A stretch of 64,000 bases of DNA from NCBI GenBank assembly GCA_029891385.1, contig CM057235.1, forward strand, positions 20,887,120 to 20,951,119. The letters run 5' to 3'. The notes below the pieces were generated by a model. It was not told the origin of the DNA. It did not search any database and saw only the letters and a program-made list of their open reading frames with translations. Made by a program: the position numbers and the translations under genes. Below, one piece after another: positions 48,021 through 58,708 of this stretch. How positions within the stretch are numbered: position 1 is the first letter of the stretch; each line of letters opens with the position of its first letter. Origin of the DNA: Erythroxylum novogranatense (lineage: Eukaryota > Streptophyta > Magnoliopsida > Malpighiales > Erythroxylaceae).

Positions 48021-49672
48021 ATGCCCAGGAGAGGTAGACTTGTTCAATTCCAACCTAAAATTGAGAGACACTTGCGGAGACTTAGGAAAGAGTGGAAAGA
48101 ATAAGAGAGAAGTAGATTAGTTGAACAAGAAAGAGAGAATATGGTTGAAAACCCCAAATTTTTTTTCCAAATCCTGACTTTCCTGTAAACCAACCTAGAA
48201 ATGGAAATAATGGAGGAAATGGTGAGCATGAGAGAGTAGGAGGGAACAATGAGAATCAGAGAGGTAGGACTATTAGGAAAGCGACAACTTTTGATGTGCA
48301 TTATGATCCATTTACTGCTGCTTGCCCTAATTTTGATGTTAATTTTGAAGTTAAAGGTTTGTTAATTAATTCCCTTCCTAAATTTCATGACTTGAAAGGA
48401 GAAGATCTGTATATGCACCTACAGTCTTTGACGATGATTTGTCAGAGTATGAAGCCAGTAGGAGCGACATTGGACCAAGTGTTGTGAAAAGTGTTTCATC
48501 TGTCCTTGGAAGGAAAGGCATGTGAGTGGTACATGAGTCTCCTGAGGCATGTGGCCAATGCTTATCATAGCTGGACCAATTTGAGGAAGGCCTTTTTTGA
48601 GAAGTATTTTCCAGCCTCTAGGACATTATCAATGAGGAAGGAAATTTATTCAGCTTGCCAAGAGTATGATGAATCACTGTATGACTACTGGAACCTCTTC
48701 CAAGACCTACTATCAAGATGCCCCCATCACCAAATTCCTGATGAGCAATTGGTGTAATATTTCTATGATGGGTTGAAGAGTCAAGAGAAAGGAATGTTGG
48801 ACGCTGCATCTGGAGGATCCTTGATTGATCTTACGGCAATGGAAGCATGGGACTTAATCAAGAAGATGGCCTTAAACCATCAACAGTACAATGTGAGAGA
48901 TTCTAGAGGAGTGTATGAATTAGGAGCCTTAACAGCTCAAGCCAAGAGGATGGAAAGTCTGGAAACAAAGGTGGATTCACTGGAGAACAGGATAACATCA
49001 CAGTTATCTTGTATCACTGCAGAATTGAAGAACTTTAATGTGCATCGCCCATCATCTTCAATGGATCTTACTGCACCCAGTTGTGATACTTGTGGGTCGG
49101 TGATGCACATATCAAGTGTATGCCCTGGAAGATGTGAAGAGGTTTCAGTAGTGTATCCAGGAAGAACCAATCAGAAGTGGGATCCATACTCCAACGCATA
49201 CAATGAGGGATGGAAGTCTAATCCAAGATTCAGTTGGAGGAATGAAGAGGGAAGGGCTCCAAATAGATTTCTACAAGGGGGAGGAGCTGGTACTTCCACT
49301 AACCAGTTCCCCAATCAACAGCAAGCCCTAATGGTCCCACCCAAGGAAGACACCAACCAATTGGTTCATAAAATGATGACTGTGATGAAGGAAGAGAGGG
49401 ATTCTAACTCTAACCAGTTTAATGCCATTGCTTCTCTTATTCAACAGGATTCCTCAAAGAAAGTTGCTAGGTTCAATGCTTTGGAGAAAAGAATGGAACA
49501 ATGGGAAACCAAAACGGAGAACATTAACTCATATGTCACTCAGTTATCCAACAACATGAGTGAGAATCAAGAAAGAAGCAGTGGAACGATTCCTTCAAAC
49601 ACTGTGATGAATCCGAAGAGTCTCAATGCAATTGCCCTTCGAAGTGGGAAACAAGTGAGGTTTAATCCTTAA
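48021..49672 (+). pseudogene. Athila-like gag
   Basis: It starts MPRRGRLVQFQPK. A frame change occurs near the T run at 48160, and from 48296 one frame carries the gag core: FEVKGLLINSLPKFHDLKGE, YMHLQSLTMIC, LEGKACEWYMSLL, WTNLRKAFFEKYFP. A coiled coil (AKRMESLETKVDSLENRI) and a Cys-rich CDTCGSVMHISSVCPGRCEE knuckle follow. Stops TGA 48485, TAA 48755 and TAA 49670 are in frame with open sequence on both sides. Gag would package element RNA in cytoplasmic particles. Confidence 0.9.
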
Positions 49673-50938
49673 GAAGAAGAAGAGGCATGTGATGAGGAGA
49701 TTGAGAGTGAAGAAGTGCCTCCACCCAAGGAAAAGATCAAGAAATCTGAAAGTGTGAGGGAAGAAGAACTATTGAAAGAAAAGAAGCCTATCTCAAGAAA
49801 CAAAGGACCTACTTTAGAAAGTTCCAAGGACCAAGCTGAACATGGAGAATCAAGCAAGCAAAACGACAAAGGAAAGGAGGTAAGTATTCAAGACCTTCCT
49901 TTTCCAAATTCATATTTGATGAGCAAGCGTATGAATGAGATCAAGCATGAAAAAGAAATCATTGATTTGTTTGGAAAAGTAGAGGTAAATGTCCCCTTGC
50001 TTGATTTAGTGAAGAGAGTTTCGGCCTATGCTAAATATCTGAAGGACTTGTGCACTAACAAGAGAAAGTTTAGGCCAAATGAGAGAGTCCAAGTGAGCTC
50101 TAATGTGTCAATCCTTTTTAAACCGCAAATACCTGTGAAATGTCAAGACCCTGGATCTTTCACCATTCCGTGCGTCATAGGGAAGGTAACTATAGGAAGA
50201 GCTTTGCTAGATCTGAGGGCATCGATTAATGTAATGCCCAAATCTGTCTATCAGTCCTTAGGAGTGAAAAGTTTGAAACCCACATCTGTTGTCCTACAAT
50301 TGGCTGATAGATCATTTAGACATCTAATGGACATAATTGAGGACATCTTGGTCCAGGTAAAGGGTTTAGTATTTCCTGCTGATTTTTATGTACTTGATAT
50401 GTCTTCTGAAGTTGTGCAGGATACTTCTTTGATTCTCGGGCGACCCTTTCTGCGGACAGCAAGCACCATGATCAGCATGAAGGAAGGTAAGATCACGTGG
50501 GAGGTAGGCGACCAACAGGTAAGCTTCAACATGTATGAAGCAATGAAACATCTGCATGAGGATTATTCACTTTTGGGTGTGAATATGATTAATTTAGCTA
50601 TGGATGATGCTTGCCATAAATATAAGTTGCAAAAGAATTCTTTGGATGCTAGATTACATTCACTTGATCTTGGAAAAAGGTTTTCTGTCCATGTTTCAAG
50701 GAAGCAGGAAAGATTGGCCACAACTGCTTACCAGGAGACAGACTTCACGTCAGAAGAAAGAGGGAGTGATCTCTTTTCTCTTGAAATTCATAAATTGATC
50801 CCTTCTGTTGTGTAACCTCCTGTGCTTGAGCTCAAACCCCTACCCACTACTTTAAAGTATGCCTTCCTTGAGTCTAATGAGCGATTACCTGTCATAATTG
50901 CTAGTACCTTGTCCTACACTGAGGAAGAGAGACTCATG
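49673..50938 (+). pseudogene. Athila-like aspartic protease region
   Basis: Continues the gag frame after TAA 49670 through a charged linker (KIKKSESVREEELLKEKKP) to the protease: RALLDLRASINVMPKSVY near 50205, then LILGRPFLRTA near 50430. Family members have D-L-G-A-S; here the Gly is Arg (AGG), so the enzyme is expected to be inactive. TAA 50813 interrupts the frame, and frame is lost at about 50940 in what looks like a deletion ahead of RT. Confidence 0.88.
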
Positions 50939-52256
50939 AATGTTTTGGGCTTTAGCAGATATACCCGGTATTTGCCCAACTATTTGTACACATAGGATCT
51001 TATTGAGTGAAGGGTCAAAATCAGTGAGGCAACCTCAAAGAAGACTAAACCCACTTATCTTAGATGTGGTAAAGAAGGAAATCACGAAGTTGTTGAGTGT
51101 AGGGATAATATATCCCATTTCTGATAGTGAGTGGGTTAGTCCAATACATGTAGTGCCAAAAAAGAGTGGGATAACGGTGGTAAAAAATGATAGAGATGAG
51201 CTTATTCCTACCAGAGTGTAGAATTCGTGGCATGTGTGTATAGATTATAGACGATTAAATGATGCCACAGGAAAATACCATTTCCCTCTCCATTTTATTG
51301 ATCAAATGCTTGAAAGGCTTGCGAGCAAATCACATTACTGTTTTTTGGATGGTTTCTCTGGGTACTTTCAAGTACCCATCGCACCGGAGGACCAAGACAA
51401 AACCACCTTTACATGCCCTTTTGGCACCTTTGCATATCAAAGGATGCCTTTTGGTTTATGTAATGCCCCAGGAACTTTCCAACGTTCCATGATGGTTGTT
51501 TTCTGTGAATTTTTAGAAGAATGTATAGAAGTATTTATGGATGATTTCACAATCTATGGTGATTCTTTTGATGCTTGCTTATTTAGTCTTGCAAAAGTTT
51601 TACAAAGATGCATTGAAAAGAATTTGATTTTGAACTTTGAGAAATGTTATTTCATGGTCAGTGAAGGAATCGTGCTTGGTCATTTAATTTCTAGCAAAGG
51701 GATTGAAGTAGATAAAGCTAAGATTGAGGTTATATCTTCTTTACCTTACCCCGTTTGTGTTCGTGACATAAGATCATTTCTAGGTCATGCAGGATTTTAC
51801 AGGCGATTCATAAAGGATTTCAGCAAAATTGTGCTACCTCTCTCCAAGCTTTTACAAAAAGATGAAAAATTTGAATTTGATGATTCTTGCAAAAATGCCT
51901 TTAACATGTTGAAATCAAAACTCATTTCTCCGCCTATTTTAGTTGCTCCTGATTGGAACTTACCTTTTGAGCTTTCAAGTGATGCATCCAATTGTGCTGT
52001 AGGGGCTATGTTGGGTCAACGGGAGGAAAAATTATCAAGAGTTATCGCATATGCCTCAAAAACAATGGATCCAGCTCAAATCAACTATACAACAACTAAA
52101 AAAGAGCTGTTTGCAGTAGTTTTTGCTTTGAAAAAATTTAGGCAATATCTGTTAAACTCACATGTTACCATTTTTACTAATCATGCAGCTGTTCGGTATC
52201 TCCTCAAGAAATCACAATCGAAGCCTAGACTGATACGGTGGGCATTGCTACTCTAA
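50939..52256 (+). pseudogene. Athila-like reverse transcriptase and RNase H
   Basis: Frame from about 50941: LADIPGICPTICTHRI, VSPIHVVPKKSG, then TAG 51219, then VCIDYRRLNDATGKYHFPL, YQRMPFGLCNAPGTFQR, catalytic FMDD at 51534-51545 (EVFMDDFTIYGDSFD) and GHAGFYRRFIKDFSKI. RNase H follows: LSSDASNCAVGAMLGQ, TTTKKELFAVVFALKKFRQY. TAA 52254 closes it in the middle of the usual connection region. All main motifs are present. Confidence 0.93.
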
Positions 52257-53669
52257 AAATTTGATATCGAGATAAAGGATCGAGCGGGAGTGGCAAACCA
52301 TGTAGTCGATCATTTGAGCAGGCTACCGAGAGAAACACAGGGAGTGGATTCCTCCGAACTTACCTGTGATTTATTTCCTGATTCGGTTTTATGTGCTTCA
52401 GTTTTTAAAGAACCTTGGTATGCACATATTGTCAATTACCTCATGTCTGGACTCACTCATCCTTTTATGTCTCAGGCACAAGTTCAGAAGCTAAAGAGTG
52501 AAGCTCGACATTACATTTGGGATGCTCCTCATCTGTGGAGAATGTGCAGTGACCAAGTGATCCGAAAATGTGTGCCTCATGAAGAATTTGATGTTATAAT
52601 TTCAACTTGTCATTCAATGGTTTGTGGTGGTCATTTCAGTGCAAGGAGAACATATAGGAAAATTCTAGATTCTGGTTTTTATTGGCCTACACTTTTTAAA
52701 GATTCATTTAACTTTTTTCGGTCATGTGATAAATGTCAACGATTTGGAGGATTAGGAAAGCGACATGAAATGCCACAGCAACCTCTTTTATTTTGCGAAA
52801 TCTTTGATGTTTGGGGAATTGATTTCATGGGTCCATTTCCTCCATCTTTTGGCTTTGTGTACATCCTTTTAGCTGCTGATTATGTTTCCAAATGGATAGA
52901 AGTCGTCCCTACTAGAAAAGATGATGCCCATGCCGTATCCAAGTTCCTTAAGTCTAACATTTTTTGCCGATTTGGCATACCAAAAGTTGTGGTTAGTGAT
53001 AGAGGAACACATTTTTGTAATAGAGTCGTTGCTAACTTATTTTTCAAATTTGGGATCACTCACAAAGTCTCCACTGCATACCATCCACAAACTAATGGAC
53101 AAGCTGAAGTTTCCAATAGAGAGGTGAAGCACATTTTGGAGAAAATAGTGAAGCCATCAAAGAAGGATTGGAGCCTTTGCCTCGAGGAAGCACTATGGGC
53201 ATATCGGACTGCTTATAAATCCCCAATAGGCATGTTCCCTTATCGCTTGATTTATGGAAAGGCTTGCCATTTGCCTGTAGAACTGGAGCATAAAGAATAT
53301 TGGGCAGTTAAATAATGCAATATGGACTTGGAATCTTTCGATATGGAGAGAAAGCTGCAACTTCAAGAGCTAGAGGAGTTGAGGTTAAAGGCATATGAAC
53401 ACTCTCGACTCTATAAGGAAAAGGCAAAATTGATGCATGATAAGATCCTTCAGAGGAAAAGCTTCAAGGAAGGAGACAAAGTCTTATTATTCAAGGCTCG
53501 GTTCGCTTTCAAACATGGGAATTTCAATAATCGTTGGGATGGACCGTATTTGGTCACGAAAGTGCACAACTTTGGTATGGTAGAGTTTGTATATGAAGAA
53601 ACTGGAACACGACTCAAAGTGAATGGTCATCTCTTGAAGCTCTATCATGAGAGCCAAAAACCACCATAA
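52257..53669 (+). pseudogene. Athila-like integrase
   Basis: Same frame as RT. Zinc-binding His/Cys region ([18 protein letters not shown] .. CDKCQRFG), catalytic core [11 protein letters not shown] (Asp), [13 protein letters not shown] (Asp), [18 protein letters not shown] (Glu), then [21 protein letters not shown] 53313 falls inside the frame, and the C-terminal domain continues to 53669 (KEGDKVLLFKARFAF, NNRWDGPYLVTKV). Apart from that stop it is intact over about 470 codons. Confidence 0.93.
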
Positions 53670-55233
53670 ATATCAGGTTCTTTCTCTCCTTCACTTGTTT
53701 CTTTACTTTTGAGTTTTGGATGTACTATCTTTCTTAACAAGTATGGAGGAGAGCCATTTCAATAGATAGATTATTTTATTTTTCTTTCACTTTCTAATAA
53801 AATTACCTTTTGCCTCTTCATACCTTTATCTGTGTTTAAGTTTTTGCTTTATTTTCATTGAGGACAATATGTTGATTAAGTATGGGGGAGCTGTTCCCAT
53901 TTTGTTACTATTTGTTATACTCCATGATGACACTTTTGATGTGTGTGTTAGTCAATCTTGCATAATGTTACACATTTTTAAACTTGGTGAATATTTTTCT
54001 GCCATTCTATTGTTCCTCACAGCGACGACAAATCACACGCCTCAGCGAGGCTAGTGACTCATGCACACACGCCGCGGCGTACATGTTGCACATCGCGACG
54101 TACACCCTCTTACATAAATGCTTGTGAAAAATTTTCGTCAAATCCAACTTCTTTCATACTAGACTCTTATAACTTTTGTTTTACAAAGACCTTATAAGTT
54201 TCAAAGTGGTACTTGAGTTTGTGAAAATACCTTCCATTCTTTTAACGATAGTTGGTCTTGGCTAATTTTATTTTCGATGTTTTCAACACAAAGTGAATGA
54301 AGGCGTGCTAACAAAGTAGTACTTTACGTTTTTGAGACTTGAGATTATCCATTGAGATATTACCTTTGTTGGAAGGATATTTGAGCCTAATTTTTTCTTC
54401 AATATTGTGTGCATCTACTTATTTCATATATCTTTAGAACTTGTTTCAATTCTTAATCAAAGCTTTATGGACTAGAATTTTGTTGATGTGATAGAGGCGT
54501 TCTTTCTTCAACCCTTTTCCCAAACACAGTCCCAAAAATACTTATCACTTGCTAGCCCCTTGAGCCATTTTTATTTCTGAGCACTTGCATGCATCCTTAT
54601 ATGATGTCAGTAGTTTAATTTGCATATCTGAAACAAAAGAAAGGTGTGTTTCAAAAGGGACAGAGAAATGTTAAAAAAAGATAATAAAGGAAGAAAAAGA
54701 AAAGCAAAGAAAGAGCAAGAACAATTCAAGCAGTTTATATATATATATATATATATATAAGTGTCAATATCAGTTTATCTTTTGACATCCAGTTCATAAT
54801 TTTAGTGCATGTGTTCATATTTTTTCTTTCTTTCATCCTATCCATTCATCTAGCTCTCCATACATTACAACCCTGAAAAGTCCTCTTGGTCTTCAAAATT
54901 ATAGTTTTTGTAGTGGAGAAGTAGAATTGATACAAGCTTATGGTAGAGAATGGATTAGGTAGATTGAGAGTGAAATATCCCCAATACATGTGAGGAGAGA
55001 GCAAACACTTTATCTTGAGTGACATCTCTTTTGTCCAATCTCTTGGATTGAATTCTTTTAGTGTTTGTTTTATTAGCACTCTTTCAATTTGCTTTGATTG
55101 AATTTTGAGGAAGTGATTTGTGCCAAGTTCCTGTTATTGTTTTGAGCATGGACGAATTTTTCTTTTACACTTGTATTTTTTTGACTCTTATAAACTTTAT
55201 CCAGGAGTACAAAGGTCTAAGTGTGGGGGAATT
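53670..55233 (+). other. Athila 3' untranslated region
   Basis: No open env-like frame is seen. Features: a first G-rich tract TAAGTATGGGGGAG near 53877-53890 resembling a second polypurine tract; GC-rich CACGCCGCGGCGTAC phrases near 54066-54110; a (TA)n run at 54736-54761; and the true polypurine tract at 55219-55230 just before the 3' LTR. Confidence 0.65.
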
Positions 55234-56814
55234 TGATTGAGCCCAAGTTTATTATATAAATTGGCTACACTTTCATAGTTTTTAATGTGCTTTTTGACTC
55301 TTAATTTGTGATTTTTGTGCTTTAATTAGTCCCTTTCATGAGCTCATACTTTATACAATTTGATAGTGAAATTGTTGCAAATTGACATTAATTCCATCAT
55401 AATTTTTCCAAGGACAATTGATACTACAAATTGTTGTTTCATATTGTAGGGGAAAAGAAGAGTCAAAAGGATCAGAAGAGTCAACACGTCACGGCGCATG
55501 AAGAAATTCGCACGTCGCGACGTGCTACAAGTAACACACCGCAGCGAGCAATCCAAGAAGAGCACGCCACGATGCCAACCAAGTAACACGCCGTGGCGAG
55601 CGATCCAAGAAATCACGTCACGACATCAAGGAAGTATCTCGCCGCGACGAGCATACGGATATCCGGACTTTATTTGGAAAGTTTTCTCACTGTATCGACC
55701 CGACTCGCACCCATCATTTAAAAGGTTACTAAATTTAGGTCAGAGGGAGTTTCTTCTGTCGAGCTACACTTTGGAGATAGAGAGACAATTTTTTCACCGA
55801 ACACGATCACCCCTTCATCTCCGACCATCACCATCATCTCTACTCCACTGCCAGTCTCTACTGCAACCATGGGTGACATCCGATCTTCAATAGTCATGAG
55901 AGAATCCAGAGTCGTGCTCGGCTAAACTCACATTTCCTCTTGAGAATGTAGCATCGACTTGAGTTCACCGGTTCTTAAAAAGGGAGTTAATCTTACATCG
56001 TCAAGTTTAATTGCATTGTTATAAATTCCTGAGTTAGGGTTTACTGCCGTGTAGTTAGATTAGCTTGGTTATAGTTTAATCAAGTGTCGAATGATCTCTT
56101 GTGTTATAGGATTGGTTATTTGTAGAACTTTTATGCTCAATATATGAAGTTTCATATATGTCTTTTGGTGATTGTGTTAATTCTCTTTATCTGCCTAGTT
56201 GTGTTTGATATTGAGGTTGTGCTTGAGCCAAATGACCAATTGCATTAACTTGTCCATTTCACACACTAAGATGCATTTAACAAGGTTGTAATTAACAGAG
56301 TTCGTTGATTAAAACCTTGGACTTAAAGAGTCCCTTAAGGTTCTAAGGCTTAAGAGCACTTAATGGGATCTTGAGAAATGGAGTTCATTAATCAAGATCC
56401 TGGACTTAAGGAGAGTCTTTAAGATTTGTTAATAGAAAACTTAGTGAATTTCACTCCCTGAAATCTGTTTTGAACCATGATAGCCTAAGCTCATTTTCAA
56501 GAGGATTTATTCTCATTTGCTTATTACTCAAATTTTCAATTTCATTTATTTCCTTAAAATCCAAAAAGATACTTTTTATACTTTGTCCTTCAATTTTAGT
56601 TAAATTTCCTCAGTTCTTTTAAATGACCCAAAACCCCAATTTATCAACTTTGATTGCAATTTTTGGCAATTAGGCTAGCTTAGACCTTTTTCACTTGGTT
56701 CCAATTAAGTGAGACGACCCGAGGTTACATCCTGTATTGCAATCCTTAGAATTTGATTATTTTTGATTCGATTTCCAAGGGATTGATCTTTTGATCGATA
56801 TGAAGAGCTGATCA
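55234..56814 (+). repeat. 3' LTR of the Athila-like element
   Basis: Starts TGATTGAGCCC after the polypurine tract and ends GAGCTGATCA, giving TGAT/ATCA ends. Length is 1,581 bp. It includes GC-rich CGCCGCGACGAGC-type short repeats at 55485-55655 and ACGACCCGAGGTTAC near its end. The right edge is supported by the chromovirus frame that starts immediately after it. Confidence 0.82.
55485..55655. repeat. GC-rich degenerate tandem phrases in the Athila LTR
   Basis: About six spaced copies of a CACGCCGCGGCGAGC-like phrase, each partly palindromic, separated by ATCCAAGAA-like spacers. Related phrases occur in the element's 3' region near 54066-54110. Confidence 0.7.
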
Positions 56815-57893
56815 ATGCCCCAAAAACATAACATGATCCAGCCAAAATTCACACTTACTGAATTTGGCATACAATTATTTCTCTCTCATAATCTGTAAAA
56901 TAACTCTCAAATGCTTAGCATGCTCCTTTATATTCTTTGAATACACCAAGATATCGTCAATGAACACAATCACAAATCGATCCAGGTAGGGCTGGAACAC
57001 CTTATTCATCAAGGCCATAAAAGCTACCGGGGTATTAGTTAACCCAAACGGCATCACTAGGAACTCATAGTGCCCATACCTGCTCCTGAATGCACTCTTA
57101 GGTATATCAGTCTCTGCAATCTTCAACTGATAATACCCTGATCTCAGATCTAGCTTAGTAAATACCTGAGCTCCCTGCAACTGGTCAAGCAAGTCATCGA
57201 TTCTAGGCAACGGATACTTGTTCTTTACGGTCACCCGATTCAGTTGCCTATAATCGATGCACAATCTCAAAGTCCCATCCTTCTTCTTCACAAATAGTAT
57301 TGGAGCTCCCCAAAGTGAAACACTAGGTCTTATGAAACCTTTTTCCAATAACTCCTACAATTGATCCTTCAGCTCCTTCAGTTCCACAGGTGCCATCCTA
57401 TATGGAGGAATGGATATAGGAGTAGCGCCTGGAACTAGATCAATTGTGAACTTTGTTTCCCGATCTGGTGGTAAACCAGGTAACTCTTTGGGAAACACAT
57501 CTAGGAATTCCTTAACCACTGGAATATCCGGTGCTCTTTGCTCAACCCTTGTATCAATAATGTGGGCCAGATAAGCCTCACGTCCTCCCTGGATCAATCT
57601 CAAAGAACTCATGAAAGATATCATCCTAGCTGAATCGCCTCGACTAATTCTCCTAAATCGCCTCGGTGACCAGAGATTCCAAAGATTACCTCCTTGGTAT
57701 AACAGTTCATGATGACCCTATGGGCACTAAATCAATCCATGCCTAGGATCACATCTATCTCCCTCAATTGCAATACTATCAGGTCTGCTACCAACTCTGC
57801 TTGATCAATCCTAATTAGGCACCCCTTGTATACCTCACCAATAACAATAGTGCTACCTGGAGGTGTACTCACCTCTAGCCCATACTGCAGTAA
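56815..57893 (-). pseudogene. Chromovirus protease C-terminus and reverse transcriptase, truncated
   Basis: On the minus strand: ILGMD followed by a stop near 57732, PGATPISIPPYRMAP near 57420, then RT open 57348-56875 with [48 protein letters not shown] and IDDILVYSK (FIDD catalytic). A TAA after QIMREK is followed by open codons (LYAKFSKCEFWLDHV) until the Athila LTR cuts the gene at 56815. RNase H and integrase are missing from the window. Confidence 0.92.
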
Positions 57894-58708
57894 CTACCTA
57901 TCACAATGCAATCTATATGTCAAATGCGGTGCAATAAAGGAGTGTGTGGATCCTGGATCTAGTAGTGCAAATGCCTCTAAATCATAAACAAGAAGCGCAC
58001 CTGCAACCACATTTGGTGAGTCTTGGGCCTCCTGCCTGGTCATAGCATAGACTCTAGCCTGGGACTGAGGTCGGCTTCCCTGTCCCTCAGGCCTCACGGA
58101 AGAACTCCCAGCTCTCCCTCTGTCTTTACCTCTACCTCTCTGTCCAGATCCACCACCTCTACTCTGCTGAACTGTAGCATCACTACTGGACCTCCCACTC
58201 ACACCAGACTGGGTTCCAGCAACAACCGGGCAATCTCTAACTTTGTGTTCTAAAGAGCCGCATGCTAAAAAAGCTCCTAACACAATCCAACACTCTCCAC
58301 CGTGCCTTTTCCCACAATGCTCACATGGGGCCACTGGTTCTGCACTGTGCCTCTTCCACTACCAGCCTGCGCAAAACCACCCCTTTGTCTAAATCCTGAC
58401 TGCCTGTATCCACCTAAAGATCTGAATTGTCTATTCTGGTACTTACTGAAGCTCCTGCCAGAACTGTCCTGACTCTCACTTGGCCTCTTTCCTCTGGACC
58501 TTTGCCTCATCTCAGCTTGTCTCTCCTTCATCAGTTGTTCAATTCTAATTGAGGCAGCTCTCAATTCAGTGAAAGTGCCCATGTCTGACCTCGCCAACCT
58601 TGTCCTGATCTCCATGTTCAGCCCAATCTCAATCCTCCTGCACTTATCTTCTTCGGTAGGAATCAGAGCGGTAGCATAACCTATCACTTCATTAAATTGG
58701 ACCTCATA
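57894..58708 (-). pseudogene. Chromovirus gag C-terminus, zinc knuckle and protease start
   Basis: 58708-58277: FNEVIGYATALIPTEEDKCR, MEIRTRLARSDM, an Arg/Gln/Gly-rich linker (GGYRQSGFRQRGGFAQ). In the next frame, 58334-57894: CEHCGKRHGGEC (a CCHC knuckle), CGSLEHKVRDC, and protease motif LLDPGSTHSFIAP at about 57957-57920. The left end of this coding block (58708) is the target duplicate of the solo LTR. Gag binds RNA; the protease processes the polyprotein. Confidence 0.9.

Larger units (their letters stand above)
47656..56814 (+). mobile_element. Athila-like Ty3/gypsy retrotransposon lacking its 5' LTR
   Basis: Leader 47656-48020, gag, protease, RT/RNase H and integrase to 53669, long 3' region, polypurine tract AAGTGTGGGGGA (55219-55230) and 3' LTR 55234-56814. 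Protein order and gag/protease phrases are those of Athila-type elements. No LTR or primer-binding site precedes gag; the eIF3B promoter copy takes their place. At the right end it abuts ATGCC.. of a minus-strand chromovirus pol, which it interrupted. No env-like ORF is seen in the 3' region. Confidence 0.85.
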
